Assembly: GCA_020002185.1 (NCBI GenBank)
Contig: CM034536.1
Location: 14,915,199-14,979,198 of the forward strand
Length of the DNA stretch: 64,000 bases
From: Paraescarpia echinospica
Taxonomy: Eukaryota; Annelida; Polychaeta; Sabellida; Siboglinidae
Direction: 5' to 3'
The notes under the pieces were generated by a model. That model made no database searches. It worked only from the letters and a program-made list of their open reading frames with translations, and was not told where the DNA came from. A program made the position numbers and the translations under genes. Within the stretch, counting starts at the first letter, position 1, and every line of letters begins with the position of its first letter. Of the stretch, positions 23,601-35,270 are shown piece by piece.

Positions 23601-25355
23601 ACTCAGATACAGGTTTCGCATCGTACACATCCCTGGAGTACAAAACAAAGCAGCAGATGCCATGTCTCGGCACCCATCGGGTACCCCTCATCCAGACAAA
23701 CTACACCTCCAAGATGACATCACACCCGATGATGATGATCCATCGAACCTGCCTTCAACCATGATGATCCAACATGCATTCCTAGAAGGCATCCGCACGA
23801 ACGAGGACACCATAGATCACGAGAACATAGATGATGCAGTCAGGAATGCGGCGACCTACGCACTCGAGTCTCTTCAATCCATCACATGGGACCGTACAAG
23901 ACAAGAAACGGCTAGTGATGAGAACATGCACCTACTCATGTCCATCATCGAAAACGGCATGCCGAAGTTCCGCCACGAACTACCTCTACCACTCCGTGCC
24001 TACCACCAATTTTGTGAGCACCTTCACACAATAGACGGTGTAGTCATCTACAAGGACCGGATTGTTATACCGCCGAGCCTCCGAGAGGACGTCCTATCGG
24101 CACTCCACTCCGCACACCAAGGAATATCTTCCATGGCGGCGAGGGCCGAATCATCCGTGTTCTGGCCCGGGATAACCCCAGCCATGGCTGCCATCCGCAC
24201 AAACTGTAGCGACTGTAACAGAATGGCGCCATCGCAGCCCAGCGCTCCACCAACACCCCCAGTGTTGCCGGTTTACCCGTTTCAATGCGTCTGCTCAGAC
24301 TTTTTCACCTATAAAGGCATCAGCTACTTGGTCATAGTTGACAGGTACTCAAACTGGCCTATTATTGAAAGGACCACAGGCGGTGCAGATGGTCTAATTG
24401 ACAGCCTACGCCGCTCTTTCGTGACCTACGGAATCCCAGATGAACTAGCATCAGACGGCGGCCCGGAATTTACTTCAACAACGACCCGCCTCTTCCTCAA
24501 CACCTGGGGCGTACACCACCGACTTTCATCAGTTGCATTCCCGCATAGCAATTGCAGAGCTGAAATCGGTGTGAAGACCGTCAAACGCCTCATTACCTAC
24601 AACACTGGTACCAATGGTGAACTCGATACAGATGGGGTCCAACGCGCGATTCTTCAATATCGGAACACACCTGACCCAGATACAAAGCTATCCCAGCGAT
24701 GTGTGTATTCGGACGACCGATCAATGACTTCATACCTATACTACCCGGTAGGTACAAACCACACGAGACCTGGCGAGAGACACTCGTTGCTCGAGAAGAG
24801 GCCCTGAGAAACAGACACATGAAAGCCGCTGAACACTGGTCAGAACATACGAAACGACTACCACCCCTCGTCATCGGCGACTTCATGAGAATACAAAATC
24901 AAACTGGCCCTCACCCCACGAAGTGGGACAAAACGGGCCAGGTCATCGAAGTACGTCAATTCGACCAATATGTAATCCGAGTCGACGGATCTGGGAGAGT
25001 AACAATCCGGAACAGGAAATTCCTGAGGAAATACGCGCCAGTACGCATTGCTACACCACGTCTTACCATTGATGAGGACCTTCAGCATCATGCATCACAT
25101 CGCACTTCACAACCTCAACCTCGACGACAGAAGGAACCCACACACATCACACAACACACCATCGCAACTCCTGAAAGATGGAAGGACAATGTGGAGAGCC
25201 CCAAGAAAACTGTATCACCGGCAGTGGCTCCAACGGCGTCAACAGATGTCGCTCCAACACTCGAGAACATTCCTACCCCTACCACGCCAACACGCGTCTC
25301 ACGATATGGCCGTAACATCAAACCACCGAAATGGCTGGCAGACTATGAAACCTAA
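20677..25355 (+). pseudogene. gag-pol polyprotein of the LTR element, frame-disrupted
   Basis: The main frame runs 20677-24807 (1376 residues). The N-terminus has a CX4C...HX4H finger-like pattern, followed by gag and a CCHC-like knuckle starting at Cys260 (CGNCGEKGH). The protease has DTG at 399-401. RT has FDAW near 667 and a Cys-Ile-Asp-Asp catalytic box at 728-731 where most elements have Tyr-x-Asp-Asp. RNase H ends near the VDH motif at about 947. Integrase has H/C zinc ligands and a D1208, D1260, E1296 triad with D-D-35-E spacing. There are lesions. At residue 878 a Val stands where the family normally has the first RNase H Asp. Between about 23385 and 23450 a conserved RNase H block lies in a different frame, which implies two compensating indels. 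Near 24690 a single-base loss in a short C run moves the integrase C-terminus into the frame 24699-25355. Upstream exons are not expected. The copy is probably inactive. Confidence 0.9.
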
Positions 25356-25414
25356 GAGACAGTCTCCCTCACTATAGACTATTATTTACAGTCTAAAATA
25401 AGTGATGAAGACTT

Positions 25415-25423
25415 GGGGGGAGA
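25415..25423 (+). promoter_or_regulatory. Polypurine tract of the LTR element
   Basis: GGGGGGAGA lies immediately upstream of the right LTR, the expected place for plus-strand DNA priming in LTR retrotransposons. Confidence 0.75.
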
Positions 25424-25607
25424 TAGAACAATATGAACAATGAGATACTAAATGCTCCCTATGTGACTATGACTCGCACTTGCGCACAGACTGTATTGCA
25501 AATGGCGAACACAACAACGTACCAGTTTGAACATGTTTCTTTATTGTTTGTCATGTTTACAAAGTTCAGTAAAGTGGCGTAAAACAAATAGACAGAGTTC
25601 TTATCTA
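25424..25607 (+). repeat. 3' LTR
   Basis: 184-bp copy of 20359-20536 with a 6-bp indel and an A/T difference in the AAG(A/T)GGCG segment. It ends at TATCTA, followed by the AAATC duplication. Confidence 0.93.
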
Positions 25608-25612
25608 AAATC
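25608..25612. repeat. Target-site duplication, right (AAATC)
   Basis: Exact copy of 20354-20358 on the far side of the LTR element. Confidence 0.8.
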
Positions 25613-25753
25613 TATTTCAACTTTGGATACATAGGCTAAAAGCTTACGTGTTGATTTGTCACAATATCTTGTTACACTGACTTCAAATGTCGGCAAATAG
25701 TGATATATTTTAATTGTTTCATCAGCCTTGTTCCATTGATCTATTTATATATG

Positions 25754-25777
25754 AATACACACACACACACACACATG

Positions 25778-25823
<46 letters not shown>

Positions 25824-25839
25824 TATATATATATACATA

Positions 25840-25899
<60 letters not shown>

Positions 25900-26011
25900 A
25901 TATATGTATAATGTATTTGTATATATATATGTATATATATATACATATATGTGTGTGTGTATACATATATGTATATATACATATATATATATATGTATAT
26001 ATACAGCCCTG

Positions 26012-26043
<32 letters not shown>

Positions 26044-26045
26044 GG
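25754..26045. repeat. Compound AC/AT/GT microsatellite
   Basis: AC and AT runs lead to an uninterrupted GT run of 54 bases (25845-25898), followed by imperfect TA repeats. All open frames across it, on both strands, are Tyr/Ile/Val/Cys/His strings and are artefacts. It starts about 140 bp past the right LTR. Confidence 0.93.
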
Positions 26046-27777
26046 CATAACTGATGTTACCATAGAAACATGTCAACCGTGTTTTAGTTGTCTGTAAAAT
26101 GATTGTAACACGACAACTGTTTCATGAGATCGTGGTGTTCTTTAATTGCATGTCATTGTATTGGACGCGGTTGGGGTTGAACCCGTTGAAGAATGCAATC
26201 AGTAATTGAATGATAACAAACGTGCAATGACGGCATGTGAAACAGAAGACGGTGATAGAGGAAGAAGACGATGCCAAACATCAAGATAGAAAGACACTAT
26301 GAAGATATGTCTCTGATCGGAAGGAAAAGTATGAATAACCGATAGTGTACGAACATTGCATAAATCCGGCATAGATGTAGAATAATCAGAGAAGGTGAAC
26401 AGAACAAAAGTATATGGAGCCCACGGCACAAGGGATCAAGGAGAAAAAGGGGAAAGTACATGACAACCAGTGCAGGCCCGTAGCGTACGTGGTTGATTTT
26501 GTTAAGATGCGTTTTAAACGGTTAATACCTCCAACCTATCGCACCCCCCAAAAGCTGTGGTTAACCAAAAAGTGCAAATGCGTCCGAACGAGCGAGCGCG
26601 CGCGTGCATGCATTTGTGCATCTCGGTGCATGTGTGCTAACGTGCATGACTTAATGAATGCATGCACGCGTGGATGCGTGCACGCACGCACGCACGCCTG
26701 TATTATATGATCGGTCGCATAACGTTTTTATTTACTTTCCACTGGGGGCACTGTCCCAAAAGGACACTTCCAATGATAAAAAGACCACACACATACACGC
26801 GTGAGCGCAAGCACCCACACACACACACACACACACACATACACACACATCCGGTAAGCAATGCGATCTTTGAGCAATACGTCGGCCTATGTTATTTAAG
26901 ACTGGTTGCTATACATATCAGGTTACTATTTATTCATAATAAAAAAGTAGATAAGTTCAGACATGCAATAATATTAATTAAACTTACAGTGAAGCAATTT
27001 GTTCAGGAGTACTTGTTTAAGTTGAGGAAGTGATTCCGCAATCAGTGCAGGCAACGCCTGGATTCTATTAGCAGCATGCATTCCCCCTGTCCAGTCAGAT
27101 CCTTTATCACAATTAAAATGGAAGTTTGGAACATTGTTCTAATAACTTGCCCTATTGTGAAAACATTGTTTTTTTTTACCAAGCATGCTGTTTTGAGACA
27201 TAGCATCCTGTCTATTGTTTTTTTTTTACAACGTTGTATGCATTTTTGTGTTCGTCACTTGTGCTTTTGACAACAGGATGTGATTTTTTGGCTAGCCCTT
27301 TTATTATTTTTTCCATTTTTATACCTGCAAACCCTCCCGGAATTTCTGGGAATCTCCCTGATTATGAAGAGTACAGTGCGCACGGACTGATAATTGTCAT
27401 AAGGCAGGGTGATGAGCAGCATGGGGGCAACTTGGATTCACTGGGGGCCAAGTGAAAGGCCTAACCTGGGGGCAATGCTCCCCACTTTGTATGTAAAAAA
27501 TCGTTCTGATTAGTCGAGATAGCCTTGGTCACACGCTTGCATGTCGTGCATATTTCCATAAGCTGAATATTTTGTCATATTTGGCGCGTGATACATTGCC
27601 CTGCCCCCCCTCGCCCACAATAAACAAATATAACAACCTTTAGTGTCAATGTGTGTGTAACTGAAATACGTTAAGGAATTTATTAAACGTTTTTATTACA
27701 AAAGTCAAATAAATTGAAACAGAACAGGAAAATCTGATAAATATTCAGCGACATATGCGGCCGTACGGAGGGTTAAC
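26046..27777. other. Spacer upstream of WDR4, repeats only
   Basis: There is no gene that I can support. The stretch contains GCGT/GCAC-rich simple sequence (26584-26700), a CA run (26814-26848) and AT-rich unique sequence. The bases just before 27778 would hold the WDR4 promoter and leader. A TATA box or other core element is not obvious. The short open frames lack any recognisable domain. Confidence 0.5.
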
Positions 27778-27851
27778 ATGGCGTCTGTTTATCACTCAAC
27801 GACACAAGTTGCGTTTGTTAGTGGAAATAAAGTAACAGTGTTTGCCATTGG
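27778..27851 (+). CDS. wdr4: WDR4-like exon 1 (start codon exon)
   Basis: ATG at 27778 in the context TTAACATGG opens a 24-codon frame plus two bases ending ...VTVFAI-GG, followed by a consensus donor GTGAGT (27852). The two leftover bases match a one-base start of the exon at 30917. The peptide resembles the first strand of animal WDR4 proteins (short hydrophobic N-terminus, then VSGNKVTVFAIGSG). The exon is short, so the call relies on phase match and weak family similarity. Confidence 0.55.
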
Positions 27852-28638
27852 GTGAGTTTAACATGTTCGATATGCGATATAATACTGTGTTAATATCACA
27901 GTTGTAAGTTGTTTCCTGCGTCTTGTAAGACACATACTTGGGTGTTTTGATTTGCACGTGGCGCAGTAGAGCGAGACCGGTGCAATGAATATCTGTGACC
28001 ATGTCATGTGGGATTGGATTGTCACGGCACGCCCCCTAACTGGCCTTAAGAGCATTGATAACCTAGAAAGGTTGACGATCGTTTACTTTCTGACCTAATT
28101 ATGAAAACAATCACCTTTGGCTTTGCCTGAAGTGAATAGTTTGCGGTATTATTATTGTGGAATAATTTGCACTTTTTAATAAGGATTTTATTCCCTATTT
28201 AGACTGTTATGATAATGAGACTTGGGCACTTGTGACAGTTGTGTAGAATCCGGACTCACCTCGATATCACTGTTATAACTTGAGATTTGCCTAACTTTGA
28301 TACCTCAGACTCAGTCTCAGTCTGTTAGTTCCATTATTCGGTAATCCTGCGTCTTCTTGGCCTTTATTATTAACGCTATTAATTTAAACGATCTTTTTAC
28401 CTAATTTTTTCGACGCTGCCATATTCGTTTCATCATTTCCCATCATTGTAGACACAAAACCGAACTGTATTTGTTAAATTTATTGTCTTTGACTTTGGGG
28501 GACTTTTCTGCAACAAAACAGCACTGTTTGACAGGTACATGTTTTTTGTTGATATGGCGATCTTCCGAAATGTACTCCAAACATGTCGCGGTGCCACCAC
28601 AACCGGAAAGTCGATGCCACTAACGCATATCTAGTTCT

Positions 28639-28752
28639 GCTTTACGCACGTATTTTGAAATCTCATTGAAATGTTTAATTTATAGATAAAAAGTATATAA
28701 ATCGGTATTTTAATGTTAAAAACGCAAAAAATTGACAGCTAAAAGACCATTT
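28639..28752. repeat. Left terminal inverted repeat of the Merlin-like element
   Basis: 114 bp, inverted at 30352-30464. Clear landmarks are GCTTTACGCACG at the outer end, ATCGGTATTTTAATG in the middle and CTAAAAGACCATTT at the inner end. Confidence 0.88.
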
Positions 28753-28999
28753 AACCCAGCTAGCATGCGTATAAAATATAGTAGCGGAAAATTACTGTAC
28801 TCTTCATATGACAAATATTTGTTGGTGACATTAGTGTCACGTGAGCTAACTTCAATATGTTGTAAAGTGTACTTGTCTTTAGTCTGTGAGGCGAACCACG
28901 GACACGTGATCATAAGCACATACCCAAAATATATATAATGTCATATTTGTTGCAATAGATGTATATCTCGATTGCGATTCGCGAACATAGTCTACAAGT

Positions 29000-30005
29000 A
29001 TGATGGCCGGTCGAACAGCTAACACGACGAACATTGTGGCTCCTCACTCCATTCTGACGGTGCAGCAGATGTCAGCAGAGGAATTAGGGCCAGTCCAGTT
29101 AGCATTCTTCTTACAAGACGACGTGAAGATGCAGCTGGAATGGTTGGCAAGACGACGGCTATGCGCAACTACCACATGTGCACTCGATGCGGGGTTGCGT
29201 GCACTCGATGCAGGGTTGCGTGTACTCTTGTTGCACAGATAGATTCCATCGACTATTTCCGCTGAAAATGCTCTCTGTGCGGTGAACATAGGGGACTACG
29301 CGTCAGCTCGTTCTTCAAGAGTCGCCTACCGCTCGGGAAGATGATGTGGCTGTTGCACAGTTGGGCATCGGAGATTGCCATGACAGACGTTATGTGGCAT
29401 TTGAACCTGTGTAGCCACACTGTCATTGAATTGCACAATTTCGTACGTGACATCTGTGCTGTCGACGTCAGGAACCACCCGCAACTACTTAGTGGTTTCG
29501 ATAACAATGATAGCCCCATTGTTGTCGAACTAGACGAGAGTTACTTCTACCACCACAAGTATCACACTGCGGCAGGGTTAATAATGGCGAATGGGTGTTG
29601 GGGGCCGTAGGGAAGGAAAGTGGCCGGTGTAGGTTGGAAGTCGTTCCTGACAGGAGAGCTGCTACACTACAGCCTATCATTGCGCAGTGGCTTTTACCAG
29701 GCACACACGTGATGACAGAAGGATGGGCGGCGTACCACAATCTCAACCAGCTGAACGGTGGCGTGTACCTACACGATGTTGTGATCCACGAACATAACTT
29801 CGTGGACCCGCTTTCTCCAGGCGTCCACACGCAAATTATTGAAAACTTGTGGATGCAAGCAAAGAGAAAGCTAAGAAGGCAATTTGGCACATCTCGACCA
29901 CTTTTCGGCACGTACCTACAAGAATTCCTGTGGTTACAGCGGCACAGGAACCGTCGAACGCGTCTGTCGGCAATACTTGTGTGCATTCGCGACCAGTACC
30001 CTTGA
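29000..30005 (+). pseudogene. Merlin/IS1595-like DDE transposase pseudogene
   Basis: The recognisable transposase is broken over several frames. The start at 29000 opens a short frame. A Cys-rich segment (CTRCGVACTRC, then CSLCGEH) follows in another frame, interrupted by a TGA at 29263-29265. The catalytic part begins in the frame 29341-29610 (VVELDESYFYHHKYH) and continues after a frameshift near 29585-29595 as VLGAVGKESGRC and VVPDRRAATLQPI to a stop at 30003-30005. ISXO2/IS1595-type landmarks are present: the ELDES aspartate, a GWAAY block, and HTQIIENLWMQAKRKLR with the third acidic residue. In the GWAAY block the preceding residue is Glu (TEGWAAY) where the family normally has Asp. At least three lesions show the copy cannot make a full protein. 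Confidence 0.85.
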
Positions 30006-30351
30006 CAGCTGCACCCAAAGAAGAAACAAAACGGCTCTTTTCAGAGCCAAACAAAACGGTTCTTTTCAGAGCCAACCACCATTTCACAAAAGAGTTTGCC
30101 ACATTGCTAAATTGCGTGTTAATAATGCAGAACATGTTGCCACTTTGTAATCATACACAATGATTACAGCACTCTGTAGTCGTACATAATGAATACAGAT
30201 CCAATTAAATACAGTAAATTATTTATTTTAAAATATTTTTAAGTTGAAATGTTATTTCTGAAGAAATTACATATTTTTCGGTAATGTCTAAAAATAAAAT
30301 CACCGTAACTTAGTCTGTTTCATGACACTGTTGTTGAGATAATTGTCAGTG

Positions 30352-30464
30352 AAATGGTCTTTTAGCTGTAAATTTGTCACGTTTTTAACATTAAAATACC
30401 GATTTATATACTTTTATCTATAAATTAAACATTTCAATGAGATTTCAGGATACGTGCGTAAAGC
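30352..30464. repeat. Right terminal inverted repeat of the Merlin-like element
   Basis: 113 bp, the inverted partner of 28639-28752. It starts AAATGGTCTTTTAG and ends CGTGCGTAAAGC. Confidence 0.88.
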
Positions 30465-30916
30465 AAGAATACATAGTTGTCATTGTCAACAAAGACAAAG
30501 TCAAAGTCGCCAAGAGTCCAAATCGTAATAACAATTTGATTAAGGTACACGATTGAACATTCTTAATGGCAGTGTTTCCTATTGCATGTTATATTTCATA
30601 TTTTATATATGTACTGGTTCTTGTTACATTAACTAAATACTATTATCTATTTCATTTAGTCTTTATTTTAGACAAAGAACAAATTTTGGGATCAAAAACA
30701 AATTTCAGTATATGACTGCCGTCGATTGCTGCCTGGTTTTATGATGACAAGCTTTGACAGCTTGAGGGCACTATGCCTTGCAGAGATATAACATTATTCA
30801 TATCACGTGTTTGTTTCCTTTATAGTTATTATATGTTGGGAACAGATTACATCCATTCCTGTTGTCTAAAATAGTTGACATGACACTGACAGTTATGCCT
30901 TATTTGTCGGTCACAG

Positions 30917-30979
30917 GTCAGGTGACAGTCATGTCATCAAGAGTGACACTATTGAGAAGAAAACGGAAGAAAAGAAAAG
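30917..30979 (+). CDS. wdr4: WDR4-like exon 2
   Basis: The acceptor GGTCACAG precedes this 63-bp exon and the donor GTTTGT follows at 30980. One base completes the split Gly codon from exon 1. Twenty codons follow (SGDSHVIKSDTIEKKTEEKK) and two bases (AG) are left over. The acidic/Lys-rich EKK segment corresponds in position to the linker between the first strand and the first blade of animal WDR4. The partner exon that should take the phase-2 end was not identified with confidence. Confidence 0.5.
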
Positions 30980-31965
30980 GTTTGTATTTTAATGCCATAT
31001 TTTGTGTTAATGCTTATCTGTTTAATTAATGTCTTTAATGTATGTATTTGAATGATATTGATATATCTTTTATATATATATATATATATAAATAATGAAA
31101 TGTATTGTAAATTGTATATTTATTTGAAAGTAATGTGTTTGAAAGTTCATATACTTAGATACTTTCCAAATGGTTTATATTTATAATATTAAATACTCTA
31201 TGATAATAATTATAATATTAAATTAATAGTATTAATTATACTTTTCAACATAAAGTTACGTTTAAAAAATATTTCTATCCAGTATATGACATTATTTTGA
31301 GTTTGAACTATGAGACTAACACATTATGGATTGAGTTTCTTGTAATGGGGTTTCATTTTGATTGGGTATTATTATGTCCAGAACCCCAGCCCCTTTCCAT
31401 ATTGATGACATTTCACACCTTGGATCACTTTTCTGTGTGCAAATTGAATGCAGTGAAGCCACAAATGCTTCCAGTGAAGAAGCAATATATTTTCCCAACG
31501 GGAAACCCCTGGTCGTTACTTTAAGGCAAGAATTCCGTAATTTATTTCACAAACAAAGGTCGTTCATGAGTTGGCTATAATAGGCACTATTACTCTCTCA
31601 AAGAACAGTGCCTAGAATGGTTAGTCGAGTATTTTTGAAGTAGTGATTCATGTCAGACCAGCATGCTCCATTGTAGGCTGGTGTCAGCTTGCATGCTGGC
31701 TACAAGCAAAGACTGTACAAAGGCTGGGATGTTCAGGCCTAAACATTACCATACATGTAGTTGTGGTCACTGGTAAAACAACATGCCTTTTATGATAAAA
31801 TAAGGGACTACAAGCAGCTGAGAGCTGACTTGGCAGCCCAGCACCAGTTCTAACTTAATCTATTTTGTATGAGCTTGTATGTAAAACTGTTTTTAAAGTC
31901 AAACCATACTATAATTGTACGAAGTCGATGAATTTGTGATACACGTGTTTTCTGTGTTGTGATAT

Positions 31966-32057
31966 ACATATATATTATATATATATATATAATATATATA
32001 TTATATATATAATATATATATATATTATATATATATATATTATATATATATATATAT
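31966..32057. repeat. AT microsatellite
   Basis: Ninety bases of imperfect TA repeat. A shorter TA run is at 31071-31091. The minus-strand Tyr/Ile frame across it is an artefact. Confidence 0.92.
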
Positions 32058-35000
32058 GTTTCCAAAACAGCACATCTTTATTATTTTGATAACAAATGGT
32101 TCAGATCGTATATACCTCTCAAAATCTTTCTTCGGTGCGTGATGGATAGATTGTGATCATTTCATCAACCTCATTATGTCTTGCCCTCTGTCTTGTCTTG
32201 GTACTGGTGGTTGTTCCAAGCTCAACAAAATTACAGGAAGGTTGTATTACTATTAATTAGTAAACTGTGCAATTATTTGAGGTGAACTATTGTATGGATA
32301 TATCTTTGTTGCGACCCATATTTAAAATCTTTCATTTGCGGGGAGGAAACAACAGTTGTGTAGCATATAATTAAGATATATTTATATATAATATATCCTT
32401 TTAATTAAACAAATTTGCCATATCTATATTAAAGGGATGTTGTCCGTTTGTGTGTTGTAACACCCTCACAGCCCAAATGTGTTTTACTAATGCAGAATCA
32501 GCTTGAATTCAATAGTTGTGTGTTTACAAAAATCACATGTCCATCTGATTAGTAATCAGACCAGAGGACACGCCTTCGAAAGCACCATGCTGCCATGTAA
32601 ACAAAAGATGTCTGTGCGAAACATATTTCAACGATAACAAAATGGATCATTAAAAGATATTTCGGCAGTCAGTATGCTATGATAGATATAGTTGAAATAT
32701 GATTTTACAATAAAAACAAACGGATATCCTCTGTAAGGTATTTTCCATGATTTCTGCCTGGTTGTCATCAATAGTCAATGGACGTGAACCAGTTAGCCAT
32801 GATGTGAACAGACGCTGTTGATTCGATAAACTGCTGTCCTCACAGGAGCGTGTATATGAGACAAATCATTAAGAGTAATTGTTTTTCAATATATTTGATC
32901 AATTCTAGCCATTTTAGGCTGCCGACTGCAAGGCCTGTGCGCAGTATTGGCGGCGCAGTATTCCACACTACACAGTTTCACAGGAATACAGGCATATCTA
33001 GACACTAGACAGGTCTAGCAATATGAGTATTCTGATTTTTACAGAATTTCCTTATTAACAGGTAAGTGATAGGAGATTGTGGTCAGCGCCCTTGATGAAT
33101 GCGGGTGGATGTAATTAATTAGTTTTCTGACACACCTTGGTGCATTGCAGTGATCATGGAGATGGTTGAAGGTACATTGGCAAAATGGTTGTGACAGTTT
33201 ATATACATAACCACAACATATTTATGGTAGAAAGGAGAAGGCAGATATATTAGTATAACATACAACGTATGTTATTCTACCCGATTACTGTATAATGTAT
33301 CGATACAAAATTGAAGACTCCATCATAGAAAAGGCTTGATTTTTGATATGGAATTACAGCCATTTGAAACGTGCCGGTTTTTTTAATAAATCCATTGATA
33401 ATATTAGTGTTGCTATTTGCTTGCCTGATGGCAAACTGATTTTGTTTGTTCTCAATGCAAATTTATTTAATTTCAAATCTACACCACATATTTTTGAAAA
33501 GCCATCTTCTTACACATGAAATTTGTGTCTTGATTTCGTATAGATCTAGATATTAGCCTCGATATTTTTACTGACCGCTACGTCCGTGTGAGATTGTCAG
33601 CATCTCCAGGAAGTAGGTATTTATTTGCACGTTAGACACGGAGATCATGGAGTACTCCTTCAGTAACAGTCTGACTCAACAACAGCCAGTGTTTCATTAG
33701 CAAATGGAATCCATAAAATGATGTTTGTTATGCAAATACGTGCAGACCCTGGACTATGTGAAACCTGCTGTCGTGTTTGTACGTGTTTGATTCTGTACGT
33801 GTATCTCTTGTATGTATTATTAGAAGGTGTCAGCAACAGCTGTTGCACCACCTTTGACTCGATTGTCGCCACTCATCCGTTGGTCTCTAACAATTCCTTT
33901 CAGTCCAGTTCGTTCTTATTAGATAGCTCACGGAAAACCATCTGAAATCTATGCTCGGAAAACCTGTGACTGATTTAGTCCTGTTACTATGACGATTCAA
34001 TACTGGTACTAGTGTTGTAATTTGTATTTTTGTTCTAGGTTTTTATTCATTACATTTGTTTGCTGTATAGTTAAATTTCAGTGGGTCAGGGTCATAGAAA
34101 AACATGATAAACTATTACCAGAATGAGGTAATTACATTAATTCTGTATAATTCAATTATGTTTTTCAAAAGATGCTTTCATTGTAATTGGAAACAGCTGT
34201 GCAATTGTAGTACAACTGTAATTGAATTTTGTAATTGCTTAATTACAAATCCCATTACACCATAATTTGACTAATTTAATAATACAAAATTATGTGATCT
34301 TTGTGCAATTATAAAGATTTAAATGATAATATATACTTCATTAATCCATACACTTTTAGTGCTTTGGTTGTACTTAGATTTTGTTTTTTTAAGTAGACAA
34401 TACATTTCATTTTGTTCTATAATTATATGAAGTACTGTAATTTTTTTTAATTGAATATTGTGTAGGATCGGGCAAGCACTTTGTTATAAAATGCAAGTTT
34501 TTATCTAATACAATTTTTAGTTAATAGCTTGAATCTCATAAAATCTCAAGGACAACAACATATACAATAAGTATGCAAAATATGAGTTGGATAGTAATGA
34601 TGATTTTCGAGATATCATGTTTTGAAAATGAGGAAATGTGTTTGGAAAATTTAGCTTCTGGCAAGAGACAAGCACAAAATTGAAAAATATAACTTAGGCA
34701 AATAAAAACATGAAAAAATGGAAGATAAATTTGATATGTGGACATTACAGGGTCAATACAGTTACAGTTTTTAATTGACTTTTGTGCCCGTTTTTCTGAT
34801 CACCATGGGTCAGGGAAAAATTTCAAAATGCCAATGTATTCCTGCCGAACATGCAACGAAAATATCATAACTTTGTTTAGCAGACGTCCAGTTAACGACA
34901 GGTATCGCGCACCCCTCACACCAAGGTCGACTAGTTCAACCGTCCATTGCGAACGTGGTGTGAATTAGCCTATTTTATCATAACGGGGAGATCTTCAACA

Positions 35001-35270
35001 ATAAACAAATACTCAAATTATTCACTACCATTTATCAATACAACATAATATGTTATGTTGATCATATTTGTTTGCAATTAAATGCCACAATATGCCAAAA
35101 TAGCTTACCTACGCATAGAATAAAACATTAGCAACTTACCTAGTGGTACGCATAGCGAGTTATTGAAGCCGCACTAAGCGTAGATAGTCTGGAACATTTG
35201 CAAAACGTTCACCTTTTTAGTGTCAGCGCCGCCACAAATGAAACATAATTTTCACAAAAAGACAAACAGG

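Larger units (their letters stand above)
20359..25607 (+). mobile_element. Ty3/gypsy-type LTR retrotransposon, near-complete copy
   Basis: A 5249-bp element with two direct LTRs (178 and 184 bp), a 5-bp AAATC target duplication, a G-rich polypurine tract (GGGGGGAGA, 25415-25423) directly before the right LTR, and one long gag-pol reading frame in the order gag, protease, RT, RNase H, integrase. That order is diagnostic of the Ty3/gypsy group. The LTR ends are TAGA and TCTA rather than the canonical TG and CA. I could not recognise the tRNA complementary to the primer-binding site just after 20536. The LTRs differ by one 6-bp indel and one substitution that I can see, so the insertion is young, yet the polyprotein carries frameshifts (see the coding entry). 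There is no envelope gene. Confidence 0.93.
28639..30464 (+). mobile_element. Merlin-like DNA transposon, degenerate
   Basis: Long inverted repeats bound a transposase pseudogene. The left arm 28639-28752 (114 bp, beginning GCTTTACGCACG) is inverted at 30352-30464 (113 bp), with a one-base A-run difference and a few substitutions. Weaker similarity may continue outward, so the true ends and any 8-9-bp target duplication could not be fixed. Merlin elements carry IS1016/IS1595-type transposases and terminal inverted repeats, which fits. The element lies in what I read as WDR4 intron 1, in the same orientation as the gene. Confidence 0.8.
27852..30916 (+). other. WDR4 intron 1
   Basis: This interval lies between donor GTGAGT at 27852 and acceptor CACAG ending at 30916. 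It contains the Merlin-like element described separately. Outside that element (27852-28638 and 30465-30916) I see no other feature. Confidence 0.5.

Noticed and set aside
25700..26076. Open frames of about 110 residues rich in Tyr, Ile, His, Val and Cys
   Set aside because: Translations of the compound microsatellite.
33410..33520. Possible WD-blade exon (AICLPDGKLILFVLN reading)
   Set aside because: Resembles a WD strand only over a few residues. No convincing acceptor or donor with matching phase was found.
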